From NCBI RefSeq assembly GCF_013113835.1, contig NZ_VTYQ01000002.1:186001-250000 (forward strand): DNA of 64,000 bases. The letters are read 5' to 3'. Made by a program: the position numbers and the translations under genes. This stretch comes from Vibrio sp. RE88. GTDB taxonomy: Bacteria > Pseudomonadota > Gammaproteobacteria > Enterobacterales > Vibrionaceae. Of this stretch, positions 7,136-15,487 are shown piece by piece (the first letter of the stretch is position 1; each line of letters opens with the position of its first letter). The notes below the pieces were generated by a model, which did not search any database, had not been told where the DNA came from, and saw nothing but the letters and a program-made list of their open reading frames with translations.

Positions 7136-8326
7136 ATGTGGGAACGACAACACGAGCACGCTAGATGGAATGGGCTGAAGCTCAACATCCTGTCTACCTC
7201 TTTTGATGGTGGTAAGCGTCTACAAGTGAGTGAAATCCCCTACGCTGAACTACCGCACATCAAAGTCATGGGCACCAAAGCCCGAACATTTACTATCGAA
7301 TCTATATTCGTAGGTGCAAGATCACTAGCTGACGCCAATGCATTCATTGAAAGCCTGGAGCTGCAACCAAAAGGAGAACTCGAGCATCCCTGGTTAGGAG
7401 AGTTGGTGCTAGTGTTCGAGGAACATTCCCTCAGTATTAACACCAAGAAAGGTTTAGTGACGCTGAGTCTGAAGTTTGTCCGTGCCGGTACTTCGCCTTC
7501 CATCACTGCACCGACAACAGTACGCACCAAAGCACAAGCTGACATCGTAGAAAGCCTGTCTAAGCAATCATTTGTTGAAGAAGTGAAAGTGCTGGATGTT
7601 TCTCAAATCAACGAAGTACAAAACAACGCAACCAGTGCGCTCAATGTGTTGGTTGATATTACTAATCGCCTAAACCTAGCCGATGATTCGCTGCAAGATA
7701 TTAACCTAGCGATAAATGAAGCCTTCTCTGCCGTGAGCAGTTTGAGCACTAACCCTGCTGAGTTCGCTGACCTGTTTTCTAGCGCTGTGGATACGGTGTC
7801 TGAAGGTGTTCAATCAGAGCCAGCTTCTGAGAGTGAAGCCGTCGATAACTCACGCAGTGCTCAAGCTTTGATGCTTGGCGAAGTAAAAACCGATAGCCCA
7901 GCCAACCACCACAACGTACAGATGGTGACGGGCGCGGTGAAGATGAGTAAAGACGTGACTGACCTAGAAGCCAATGACAGCTTTGAGATCACCCTAGCCC
8001 AAAAGCAACCAGAGATTATTCAAAGTGATCTCTCAACTCTAATTGTCAGCGTTGATGACCGCATCAAGGAAACCACTCAAGTTTCAACGCAAGAAAGCAT
8101 AGAGCTCTATGACGCACTCACATCACTAAAAAGCAATGTGCAGACTCAGCACGACAAAGTAGCAGAGGGAACCAAAGCACACAGAACAGTGCAATCACCT
8201 CACTTTAAGTCGGCGCTGACCATAGCCCATGACGAGTACACCAATGAGAACGTCATTACCAAAATGAATGCACTTCAGCACCCTTTATTTATCCGTGGTG
8301 ATATCGCGGTGAGGGATGCACGATGA
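7136..8326 (+). CDS. Mu gp43 (N)-like DNA circularisation/tail protein
   Basis: A 396-residue protein whose first ~120 residues match the DNA-circularisation N-terminal family (Mu N, gp43): an opening W-x-x-L, a D-G-G-K-R segment, then E-I-P, L-P-x-I-K-V-M-G, a K-A-R-T-F strand and HPWLGEL. The rest is helical with long Ser/Glu-rich linkers. In Mu-like phages this protein follows the tape measure and joins the baseplate hub; here the tape measure is 18 kb away at 25433. I use the ATG at 7136 (a ggtagg site is near) and not the TTG one codon earlier. Its end overlaps the next gene by 4 bases. Confidence 0.8.
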   Translation: MWERQHEHARWNGLKLNILSTSFDGGKRLQVSEIPYAELPHIKVMGTKARTFTIESIFVGARSLADANAFIESLELQPKGELEHPWLGELVLVFEEHSLSINTKKGLVTLSLKFVRAGTSPSITAPTTVRTKAQADIVESLSKQSFVEEVKVLDVSQINEVQNNATSALNVLVDITNRLNLADDSLQDINLAINEAFSAVSSLSTNPAEFADLFSSAVDTVSEGVQSEPASESEAVDNSRSAQALMLGEVKTDSPANHHNVQMVTGAVKMSKDVTDLEANDSFEITLAQKQPEIIQSDLSTLIVSVDDRIKETTQVSTQESIELYDALTSLKSNVQTQHDKVAEGTKAHRTVQSPHFKSALTIAHDEYTNENVITKMNALQHPLFIRGDIAVRDAR

Positions 8327-9261
8327 ATCAACTCACGATGTACATTGACGGAAAGCCGCATACTTTCTACCAAGCCAATTTGAACTACTCAACAGAGCAA
8401 TTGGCCCACACATTCAACTGCTCGATTGAACCCATAAACATTGATCGCCCGTTGTCGGTAGAGTTCTTCCTAAATGACCAATCCATCTTAATCGGTCAGA
8501 TAGATGAAGCAGAGAGCGAGACAGGCGCAAGCGCTTTAACTATGCCAATCGTGGGACGTTCCAAGAGCGCCAACATGATTGACTCGCGTATCACTATGGA
8601 TGCGCTTTACAACCTCAATGTTGAAGAACTGCTTAGAAAACTGGCAAAGCCATTTGGTTTAGGGGTAAAGAGCCTCGTTAAAGGCATGCCGAAGATTGAA
8701 GAGTTTCAGATTAATGCCGAGTCTCCGGTTGAAAATGTTGCTCAGCTCATCCGTGAGCAAGGGTACATGCTCATTGAGCGAAATGGTGTATTGACTATAG
8801 AGAACACGGCGCATGCAACGATTAACAATATTGGCCTTGAAACAGGCAACAACATAGACAGCTTAAAGATAAGACGCGCCTTCAATAAGCAGTTTCATAC
8901 CATTGATGTGCAGGGTCAATGGGATGATGCCAGTGCCCAGATTACCACCCCAAACATTGATAGCTCGCGCACGATGGTCATTACCTGTGACCAGCTTCAA
9001 AGCAGTGCGGCGTGTTTATCTCGCGCCAAATATGAACGTGACTTAGCGATAGCAGAAAGCTTGACCGCTTCAACGTCAGTCGCCGATATCTTTCCTCAGC
9101 TTGCGATTGATGGATTAAACCGAGTGATTCGAGTGATCGATAAAGAGCAGAGTTTCAGTGAAATGTTGGTGATTAAATCACTTGGCCTATCGGTGTCCGA
9201 AAGCTCCGCGAGCACTTCCGTTGAGTTGGTCAGACCGTTTAAGGAGCAAAGCCATGTCTAG
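8323..9261 (+). CDS. Mu gp44 (P)-like baseplate hub protein
   Basis: A 312-residue baseplate hub protein of the Mu P / P2 D fold group. Visible features are an N-terminal beta domain (TMYIDGKPHTF), a G-R-S-K-S-A-N-M-I-D-S turn typical of gp44, and LIREQGYMLIERNGVLTI in the hub domain. The ATG overlaps the gp43 stop (ATGA) and the stop overlaps the possible gp45 start, indicating translational coupling. It forms the centre of the tail tip at which the spike attaches. Confidence 0.85.
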   Translation: MNQLTMYIDGKPHTFYQANLNYSTEQLAHTFNCSIEPINIDRPLSVEFFLNDQSILIGQIDEAESETGASALTMPIVGRSKSANMIDSRITMDALYNLNVEELLRKLAKPFGLGVKSLVKGMPKIEEFQINAESPVENVAQLIREQGYMLIERNGVLTIENTAHATINNIGLETGNNIDSLKIRRAFNKQFHTIDVQGQWDDASAQITTPNIDSSRTMVITCDQLQSSAACLSRAKYERDLAIAESLTASTSVADIFPQLAIDGLNRVIRVIDKEQSFSEMLVIKSLGLSVSESSASTSVELVRPFKEQSHV

Positions 9262-9278
9262 TACTCAGCGCCAGCATA

Positions 9279-9847
9279 ATGGCTCGCATCAAGAACGTGA
9301 TCGGTACAGGCACGGTGACAGGCGCAACTACAGGCATGTTGCAAATCAGAACGGCAACAGGCCGCACCAATGACCGAATTAAACGCGTCCACAATTACGG
9401 CTTTATGAGCCACCACTACCAGAGGCCAAAGCTTACAACCTGTTTATCGGTGGTGTGACCGCGCGTGGTATTACCGTCAATGTTGAAGATGAGCGCTACC
9501 AAATCGACTTAAAGCCCGGTGAGGTCGCCATGCTCGATGACAAGGGCAACTTAATCCATCAAACCGAGGAAGGCATTAAGGTCTACGCCACCAAAGGTAA
9601 GGTCGATGTCCTAGCTGCGAATGAAGTCTCTATTAAGGCGCCACAGGTAAACGTTATTGCTGACAAAACCACGTTTTCTAATGATGTCGATATAGGCGGC
9701 AATCTGAGTGTGGCGAAGAATGCAGAAGTTGCAGGCTCTGTCGGTGGCAAGTCTGGTACGTTCGGCGGCGTTAAAGTCGAGAAGCACGACCACGACTATG
9801 AAGACGACAGTGCAATCAAAACGACACGGGAGCCCAACAAAGCATGA
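9279..9847 (+). pseudogene. Mu gp45-like baseplate spike, frameshifted
   Basis: The N-terminal part (from ATG 9279, MARIKNVIGTGTVTG) and the C-terminal part (from about 9416, LPEAKAYNLFIGG) are both clear gp45 sequences but lie in different frames. One base is missing near 9411-9416: adding a C to the cc run restores MSHPLPEAK. The C-terminal frame then runs to the stop overlapping gp46 and encodes the repetitive beta spike (VAANEVSIKAPQVNV-type repeats). An ATG at 9254 in a third frame overlaps the gp44 stop and may be the original start. Either a real lesion or a one-base sequence error. Confidence 0.75.
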
Positions 9848-10245
9848 GCCATTTTAAATTGAACGCGCTTACCGAGTCAGTAGATTCCAAAGAAGGCATG
9901 ACCCATGCGGTACTGCAAAGCGTCTACAACTACGCCGAGTCAACCAAGAATGACCGCGCTCGAATGGACAACAATGAGCGCGGCGGTACTTGGAGTAATG
10001 AACTTATAGAGATTGTCGGCTCTCGGGATTGGACACTCAAACGAGCCAAATTAACCGACGAAACCTTAAGGCTTGCTAAACGTTTTTATGAAGAAGCCCT
10101 CGCCTGGTTAATTCAACAAGGTCACGCCAAAACCATTGAAGTCACTGTTTGGAGAGAGAAACCAAACAAAATGGGCCGTAATGTCATGATAACCCTAACT
10201 GACGGCTCCACATTTGATGTTCCACTATCGAAGGTAGATAAATGA
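9844..10245 (+). CDS. Mu gp46-like baseplate protein
   Basis: A 133-residue protein of the phage gp46 family: GSRDWTLKRAKLTDETLR and EEALAWLIQQGHAKTIEV are the family's conserved core. It is a baseplate wedge component related in role to P2 W/T4 gp25. It overlaps gp45 (ATGAG) upstream and gp47 downstream by 4 bases, so the genes are translationally coupled. Confidence 0.85.
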   Translation: MSHFKLNALTESVDSKEGMTHAVLQSVYNYAESTKNDRARMDNNERGGTWSNELIEIVGSRDWTLKRAKLTDETLRLAKRFYEEALAWLIQQGHAKTIEVTVWREKPNKMGRNVMITLTDGSTFDVPLSKVDK

Positions 10246-11285
10246 GTACACAAGTGAGTCTTGAGAGCTTAATCGCTCGTGCTGAAGCCAACCTGACGGC
10301 AGCAACAGGACAAAGCAATCCAGCCACCAAAGCGATAGCCTCTGCCATTGCTGGCATCAGCTATGGACAATATGGCTACCAAGATTTGCTTTTCAGACAA
10401 CTGCACCCTGAAACCTGCTCTGAAGCGTGGCTATACCTGCATGCTAATCGCCACAATACACCACGCCTACTACCAACCTTTGCAAAAGGTACGGCGCAGT
10501 TTACTGAGCTAGGTGGAACCGTGGTTATCGCGAAAGGCACTCGCCTAATCTACGGTGATAAAGAGTACGAAACCACTAAAGAGCAGTACAGCAACGTGCC
10601 TGTAGACGTCATTGCACTTGAATCAGGGACAGCAAGCAATTTACCAAACGGCGCCAAACTCGCCCTAACCGAAGGGCTAAGCGGTATCGACCCTAATAAT
10701 ATCTTATCGCTTGGTATTGAAGGTGGTGCAGATATCGAAGAGCTAGAGCACTGGCGAGCGCGAGTAATCGTGGCATTCGAGAAGAACGAGCTGATCGGCA
10801 AGTCAGAAGACTACGAAGTCTGGGCAGTGTCGGCTCACTCTGATGTTGATTTTGCATGGGCACTCGATAACACGCCTGAGCGCGGTATGGTAGAGGTCTA
10901 CATTGGCGCACGTGAGAACGACCCAACGCTAAGCGGTGAAGTGGTCACCCTTGTACAAGAGACCTTTGAAGCTAATCGACTCGCGGGTTGCCATCCGTTT
11001 GCTCACCTCCCAGAAAAAGCCCCACTCGCTATAGAGATTCAAGGCATTGAAGACCTAGCGATTCGTGATGATGTGGTCACTGCCCTTGAAAACTTTGTCA
11101 AAGGGAAAATGGGTAAGATAACCCCTGATACCAAAAAACCTGAATCCATCACCAACACTGAAATTGTGTTAGTCATTTCAACCGTGACCAACAACTTTAT
11201 TGTCAAAGCCCCGGTGGGTGAAGTTGCTATCGACAATAACCAGATTCATGTACTAGGAGGCGTCACATGGACACCTCCGACTTAA
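10242..11285 (+). CDS. Mu gp47-like baseplate J protein
   Basis: A 347-residue Baseplate_J family wedge protein. The visible pattern is a GTxxPKGTR-like core (GGTVVIAKGTRLIYGD), a G-x-x-x-N-L-P-N-G segment (ESGTASNLPNGAKL), then ELEHWRARVI and a C-terminal VEVYIGARENDPTLS domain. It connects the hub to the sheath initiation ring. The end overlaps gp48 by 19 bases. Confidence 0.88.
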   Translation: MSTQVSLESLIARAEANLTAATGQSNPATKAIASAIAGISYGQYGYQDLLFRQLHPETCSEAWLYLHANRHNTPRLLPTFAKGTAQFTELGGTVVIAKGTRLIYGDKEYETTKEQYSNVPVDVIALESGTASNLPNGAKLALTEGLSGIDPNNILSLGIEGGADIEELEHWRARVIVAFEKNELIGKSEDYEVWAVSAHSDVDFAWALDNTPERGMVEVYIGARENDPTLSGEVVTLVQETFEANRLAGCHPFAHLPEKAPLAIEIQGIEDLAIRDDVVTALENFVKGKMGKITPDTKKPESITNTEIVLVISTVTNNFIVKAPVGEVAIDNNQIHVLGGVTWTPPT

Positions 11286-11797
11286 TCATTGAATACAGCG
11301 AAGGGGATTTTGCTGACGCTTACCGTGGGTTACTGCCTCAAGGCGAATACTGGCAAGACACCGAGAACGCAGAGCTGACCCATACCATTAACGGTATAGC
11401 GAAAGACTTTAAGAAAACCCATGACGATATTGAATTATCGCTATTAACTGAGTTTGAAGAGCAAGGGTTTGGTTGGAAGATTCGCGATTATCAAAGCCTG
11501 CTTGGAACAATGGGCTCAAATGGTTTGGTGTATGACGATGTGAAAAGGCCCAATCTGATTTTGATTGACCTCTTCAGCTATGACAATGGTGCAGCCATCA
11601 ATGCATTTGAAAATGTCCGATTACCTCATACCGAGTTTCACTGGCTTTACCCACTGGAAGCCGAAACCCAATTTGAACAGGCCACCGCCTTAACGATAAA
11701 GCCAGAGTTGAGCTCACAGTTAGAAATAGACGCTGAAACTCAAATCTTGTGCCGCACTGCCATTACTTGGCAACTTGAAATAGGAGATACCGAATGA
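11267..11797 (+). CDS. Mu gp48/YmfQ-like tail protein (DUF2313)
   Basis: A 176-residue protein with the start typical of YmfQ/gp48 proteins: an early LLPQGEYW motif followed by a helical stretch. P2 I-like proteins occupy this position between baseplate J and the fibre. It is coupled to gp47 and to the fibre gene (4-base overlap). The second half is variable. Confidence 0.75.
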   Translation: MDTSDLIIEYSEGDFADAYRGLLPQGEYWQDTENAELTHTINGIAKDFKKTHDDIELSLLTEFEEQGFGWKIRDYQSLLGTMGSNGLVYDDVKRPNLILIDLFSYDNGAAINAFENVRLPHTEFHWLYPLEAETQFEQATALTIKPELSSQLEIDAETQILCRTAITWQLEIGDTE

Positions 11798-12819
11798 GCA
11801 CACTGCAAGCTATTCCGACTCAGCACGGGATAGGCATATTAAACAGTGAGCTGAAAAATACTGTAACCAAGTATCGGCTCATTGGCGCGTTAACCCATGA
11901 CGCACCAAGTGAATCACTGTATTCATTTTTTGAGAACACCATTGAAACCAGCTACTACGATGACAATGGCGTTTTAACCTTTATCTTGAACCTTCCCATT
12001 GAGCAGCACTTTGATGAGTACCTACATCAAATCCATGTGCTTGATAACAACAACCAATCTGTGATCGAGTGCTCGACACCAAAAGTCGCCCTACCGAAGG
12101 GCATTGGCGGCATGGTAACACTCAAAGCAGCGATTTCGGGTGAAGCTGGAGAAGTTATTTTCAAACACAGTGAGTTTGTCACTGAGACGGAATTAACTGA
12201 GCTTTTCTTACCTAAATACTTGCCCAAAATTGGAGGGACCATTACTCAACCAATAGCTTTAAACTATGAAAGTATATCAATGGCAGTATTTGATATACGC
12301 AATCTAAAGCCAGATGCCTACTGGAACTACATTAATATGGCTTGTGGTGTTAACTCAGGTGGCGGCGATATTGGTTCAGTGCATCTTGGTTACTGTACTC
12401 AACCTGCGGACGGTGCGCCTGCACATAGTTTTCATATGCGTATTCGTGGTGATAAGACTCAAATGTCATGGAATTATGGCTATGTAAAAGCTCACGTGCC
12501 GCTTTATGACGAATCGGGGGAACTGGTTGCCAATCGCAAACAAATGGCACAGTTGCCGCTTTATCCTGAAATTCTGACCGATCATAAGAAATTCGCCATT
12601 TCACTATCAGGTACGACATTGACGGTCGCGAATAATCAAGTGATTCGAATGAGAGGGTGGAGCGATGTCAATACGTCAAATTTGACGCGCAATTTTACTG
12701 TAGATTTGAGCCTGACTTACCACCTCCGTTTTAGCGTCGAAAAAGGTTTGCATCTCTGGTATGTCGGACACACTGACTACAATCCCGACGGTTTATCTGA
12801 AGTTCGATTCCACTTATGA
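11794..12819 (+). CDS. Tail fibre protein
   Basis: A 341-residue fibre-like protein directly after gp48, the normal place for the fibre. Residues 1-140 form a conserved attachment domain (IPTQHGIGILNSELKN, TSYYDDNGVLTFI); the C-terminal part is beta-rich and variable (SFHMRIRGDKTQ, WNYGYVKAHVPLYDESG, the last resembling the tip domain found at the end of many fibres). It should carry receptor specificity. It overlaps the next gene by 59 bases in another frame; I treat them as two genes because each has a coherent end or start. Confidence 0.75.
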   Translation: MSTLQAIPTQHGIGILNSELKNTVTKYRLIGALTHDAPSESLYSFFENTIETSYYDDNGVLTFILNLPIEQHFDEYLHQIHVLDNNNQSVIECSTPKVALPKGIGGMVTLKAAISGEAGEVIFKHSEFVTETELTELFLPKYLPKIGGTITQPIALNYESISMAVFDIRNLKPDAYWNYINMACGVNSGGGDIGSVHLGYCTQPADGAPAHSFHMRIRGDKTQMSWNYGYVKAHVPLYDESGELVANRKQMAQLPLYPEILTDHKKFAISLSGTTLTVANNQVIRMRGWSDVNTSNLTRNFTVDLSLTYHLRFSVEKGLHLWYVGHTDYNPDGLSEVRFHL

Positions 12820-13249
12820 TGATGCCTTGATTGCCAAGATTGAAAACGGGACGATTACTCCGCTTATCAATACGTCAGAAACATTTCATCTAACCTACGA
12901 TGGCATGCCGAATTCGGCAGATTCTCAAGCCTCTGGTAACGATTGGGTAGGGGCATTTGAATTGCCATTAAACTGGTCACGCACGCCTGTTTCTGACTCA
13001 ATTGAGCAGAAAGGGCATTTGTCAGTTTCTGACTCTCATGCTTGGAACGACTCCATGGTGGTGACGGTGTTAGCGATGAGGGAAGACGCGGTGCTTTGCC
13101 CAGTTTCGTTTGATAAAAGTTATAGACTGAACCGCTATGAATGCCGTTTTCCTGTGGCGCATGGCAATGGTAGAAACACCACGGGCTATGACGAACCGAC
13201 TCCACATTTACAAACATTCGAAAAAATAGTGAGGGTTTATGGCTACTAA
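12761..13249 (+). CDS. Tail-fibre-associated protein
   Basis: A 162-residue protein with a clean start (MSDTLTTIPTVYLKFDSTYDD) inside the 3' end of the fibre gene. No domain recognised; it is polar and beta-rich, with a C-terminal FEKIVRVYGY. The alternative is that a frameshift near 12800 split a longer fibre, since a continuous reading DGLSEV/KFDSTYDD can be built; the good N-terminus argues against it. Probably a fibre accessory or chaperone. Confidence 0.55.
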   Translation: MSDTLTTIPTVYLKFDSTYDDALIAKIENGTITPLINTSETFHLTYDGMPNSADSQASGNDWVGAFELPLNWSRTPVSDSIEQKGHLSVSDSHAWNDSMVVTVLAMREDAVLCPVSFDKSYRLNRYECRFPVAHGNGRNTTGYDEPTPHLQTFEKIVRVYGY

Positions 13250-13763
13250 ATTAATGGTGCGGAACGACTTGGTACTAGGTAAGCATAACGGTGATTTTGG
13301 TATCATGATCCCCGATGAATTTAAAGGAGTGGATATTCATTTACTCCGATTGATGGATGGTAAGCTCATCAATGCCAGTGAGAACAAGCAATGGTTTATT
13401 GACGAATCCAGTTGTAAACACATTGTCGATATCGGCAATTGCCAGCCTTTAGAGTGCAGCATTAATGATCAGTTACTCAAAGAGGGCAATGCTTGGGTGG
13501 TCGCGGATATCTTGTTTTGGGATAAGAAAGAGGCGCGCAAGCTGCGCGATGAGCTGCGTAATCACGTAGATAAATACACCACGCCCACAGCAACGATTGA
13601 CGATATTCCAGTAACGTCCGAACAACAAAGTGAAGCGATAGCCAAAAGCCATGAGCTTGCTGCATGGCCTTCGCAAGACAATTGGCCTTATATATCGTTG
13701 CCAGAGTTGCCAAACTGGATGCCAACCCCACAACAAAGCATTGTTTGGACTTTCGCCAACTAA
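13239..13763 (+). CDS. Tail-fibre-region protein, probable assembly factor
   Basis: A 174-residue soluble protein, last gene of the baseplate-fibre operon, overlapping the previous gene by 11 bases and followed by a strong terminator. The middle contains a charged helix (WDKKEARKLRDELRNHVDKY), and the C-terminal third is rich in Trp and Pro (NWPYISLPELPNWMPTP). Fibre assembly chaperones often occupy this slot, but I see no decisive family motif. Confidence 0.55.
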   Translation: MATKLMVRNDLVLGKHNGDFGIMIPDEFKGVDIHLLRLMDGKLINASENKQWFIDESSCKHIVDIGNCQPLECSINDQLLKEGNAWVVADILFWDKKEARKLRDELRNHVDKYTTPTATIDDIPVTSEQQSEAIAKSHELAAWPSQDNWPYISLPELPNWMPTPQQSIVWTFAN

Positions 13764-13768
13764 CCACC

Positions 13769-13797
13769 AAACCCAGCCTAGATGCTGGGTTTGTTCT
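13769..13797 (+). terminator. Terminator of the baseplate-fibre operon
   Basis: Perfect 9-bp stem (aaacccagc / gctgggttt) with a 6-base loop and a T-rich tail just after the 13239-13763 gene. Confidence 0.85.
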
Positions 13798-13914
13798 TTC
13801 CGCCTTCCCAAACTTCTATATCTCCGCACTAGAAATACCATCAGTACCCTTTAAATCTCAGCGCCATACACTGGTTTTGTGGGGCACTAATCATTAGTTA
13901 CGAGAGAAAAATCA

Positions 13915-14157
13915 ATGAATCAAACAGAGGTAAAAGCGTTAGTGGTTTCTTTGCTAGATATTACCGGGCTAAAGAAAACTCTAACGTCTGTTAGTGCAAC
14001 CCTAATCAGTTTCGGTGTGAACGATATTGCCCAGCTTATCGCAATCTCAGTAGGCATCGTTTCGGGCGTCATGGCTATTCGCCACTATGCCGTTGCCACC
14101 AAACTCAACCAAGCCAAGCTAGAAAAACTGAACTCGCAAGAGGACGGTGCACTATGA
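13915..14157 (+). CDS. Holin-like membrane protein
   Basis: An 80-residue protein with one clear membrane segment (about residues 38-56, IAQLIAISVGIVSGVMAI), a possible weaker hydrophobic stretch before it and a charged C-terminal tail (NQAKLEKLNSQEDGAL). Its stop overlaps the endolysin start (ATGAG). Position directly before a SAR endolysin and the spanins makes it the holin or pinholin of the lysis cassette. It should form membrane lesions that time lysis. Confidence 0.75.
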   Translation: MNQTEVKALVVSLLDITGLKKTLTSVSATLISFGVNDIAQLIAISVGIVSGVMAIRHYAVATKLNQAKLEKLNSQEDGAL

Positions 14158-14699
14158 GCCTAAAAATCAAAGCAATACAGGCGGTAGTGTGCTCTGTCAC
14201 TACAGTTCTTGCCATTGTATTTACTATCGATTCAGAGCTAAGCGTTAGTGAAAACGGTTTACGCCATATCGCTAACGAGGAAGGTTGCCGCCTTAAGTCC
14301 TACCAATGTAGTGCGAACGTTTGGACGGTCGGTCTAGGTCATACCAAAGGCGTGACTAAGGATACGCATATTACCGAAAAGCAAGCCGCTGAAAGCTTTG
14401 TTGAAAGCGTATCTGCCGCTGAACGTGTAGTTAACAAGCGTATCATCCAAGCACCAAACCAAGGCGAGTACGACATGATGGTGAGCTTTGTTTATAACCT
14501 TGGTGCAGGTAACTTCGCTCGCTCTACGTTGCTGAAAAAATTTAACCGGGGTGATCGCACTGGTGCTTGTAATGAGTATCCGCAGTGGGTGTTTGTGAAT
14601 GGTAAAGATTGCCGACTAGAAAGAAGCAATTGTGCCGGTATTCCTAAACGTCGAAGGAAAGAGCAAGACGTTTGTTTAAACGGTTGGCAAGGAGAGTAA
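14154..14699 (+). CDS. SAR endolysin, GH24 lysozyme
   Basis: A 181-residue phage lysozyme. The catalytic triad spacing Glu-8-Cys-5-Thr is present (Glu43, Cys52, Thr58), as in P21-type SAR endolysins. The N-terminus (residues about 8-26, IQAVVCSVTTVLAIVFTI) is a weakly hydrophobic signal-anchor-release segment, and the cysteines (Cys13, Cys45, Cys52) could support disulfide control of activation. It cleaves peptidoglycan after release from the inner membrane. Coupled to the holin upstream; 2 bp before the i-spanin ATG. Confidence 0.9.
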   Translation: MSLKIKAIQAVVCSVTTVLAIVFTIDSELSVSENGLRHIANEEGCRLKSYQCSANVWTVGLGHTKGVTKDTHITEKQAAESFVESVSAAERVVNKRIIQAPNQGEYDMMVSFVYNLGAGNFARSTLLKKFNRGDRTGACNEYPQWVFVNGKDCRLERSNCAGIPKRRRKEQDVCLNGWQGE

Positions 14700-14701
14700 C
14701 C

Positions 14702-15223
14702 ATGTTAAGTCATTATCTAACCCTGTTTAAAGCAGCTGCTTTTGCTGCCGTTCTTGGTAGTGTCGCTTACTTCTCATATGACTACGGCGTAACGACTACA
14801 GAAGCTAAGGTCCTAACAGCGCAAAATGCCCTATGGGACAAAGTAGAACAAAAACAAGAGGAAGCTTATTTTTTGGCTGTGGAATTGGCCGAGCAAAAAC
14901 AAGCTATGGAAATACGGTACCGGACTATCGAAAAAGAGGTAATCAAGTATGTTCAAAAGAATAGTGACAAGCAGTGTGTTGTTAATGATGCTGATTGGTT
15001 ACGCATCCGAGCCGACGCAGTGCGAGCACATAATCGAGCAATCGGTATTCAGCAGCCCTCCACCGTCTCTGATGGTGCCACCAAAACCGCTACAAGTTAC
15101 GAGAGAGACGCTGAAGTCTTAGCGGAAGATGTCGCGAACATTCAAACCTGTGCTGAAAACGCTCAGCAACTGCTATCGCTACAAATATGGATAACAGCAC
15201 AACTCAGACCCTCGCTGCAGTAG
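14702..15223 (+). CDS. Rz-like i-spanin
   Basis: I choose the ATG at 14702 (site aaggaga, MLSHYLTLFKAAAFAA) over the longer reading frame. The 173-residue protein has one N-terminal membrane segment and a periplasmic coiled coil (LTAQNALWDKVEQKQEEAYFL, then IEKEVIKYVQK), the form of an inner-membrane spanin. It would fuse inner and outer membranes with Rz1 in the last lysis step. Rz1 is nested within it in another frame. A degraded copy of its middle lies at 32.73-32.84 kb. Confidence 0.75.
   Translation: MLSHYLTLFKAAAFAAVLGSVAYFSYDYGVTTTEAKVLTAQNALWDKVEQKQEEAYFLAVELAEQKQAMEIRYRTIEKEVIKYVQKNSDKQCVVNDADWLRIRADAVRAHNRAIGIQQPSTVSDGATKTATSYERDAEVLAEDVANIQTCAENAQQLLSLQIWITAQLRPSLQ
14949..15122 (+). 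CDS. Nested Rz1-like o-spanin with mutated lipobox
   Basis: A 57-residue frame fully inside the Rz gene, with an aggt site before the ATG. It has the Rz1 architecture: a lipoprotein-type signal peptide (MFKRIVTSSVLLMMLIG), then a short proline-rich mature part (SSPPPSLMVPPKPLQ). The residue after LIG should be Cys, the lipidation site, but the codon is TAC (Tyr18). The related remnant at about 32.77 kb reads LIGC in the same frame. As written, the o-spanin could not be lipidated. It is embedded and too short for routine ORF calling. Confidence 0.7.
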   Translation: MFKRIVTSSVLLMMLIGYASEPTQCEHIIEQSVFSSPPPSLMVPPKPLQVTRETLKS

Positions 15224-15253
15224 AGAGGAATCTGTCTACGCTGCATGTTACGA

Positions 15254-15340
15254 ATGAGCGATAAACTAGAAAAGCGTAGCTATAAAACCATTCACAAGAT
15301 CCGCTCTGTAAAATCCCAGCTCTCAATCCTGCAAGACTAA
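15254..15340 (+). CDS. Tiny ORF after spanin genes
   Basis: A 28-codon frame (MSDKLEKRSYKTIHKI start) overlaps the end of a 25-codon frame starting at 15187 (MDNSTTQTLAAVERN). The two could be halves of one frameshifted small gene, because dropping one base joins them (NER/DKLEKRS). A strong terminator follows. Function unknown; coding status uncertain. Confidence 0.3.
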   Translation: MSDKLEKRSYKTIHKIRSVKSQLSILQD

Positions 15341-15365
15341 AGCGCTCACTTAGAAGCTCTCTAAT

Positions 15366-15398
15366 AAACTAGGCTCCATTTGGAGCCTAGTTTCTTTC
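15366..15398 (+). terminator. Terminator of the lysis operon
   Basis: Perfect 12-bp stem around loop attt (aaactaggctcc / ggagcctagttt) followed by a T-rich tail. Confidence 0.85.
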
Positions 15399-15487
15399 AA
15401 GATCTTGTCGATGGGCTTATATCGCCACGTGTTGACATATTGTTTTAATGCTAGAAATAAAAACAAATCGGCTTTTTATCCGCCATA

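Noticed and set aside
11794..13249. Fibre gene possibly split by a frameshift near 12800
   Set aside because: A joined reading can be built, but the second frame has a natural start (MSDTLTTIPTVYL) and the first has a plausible end, so two overlapping genes are simpler.
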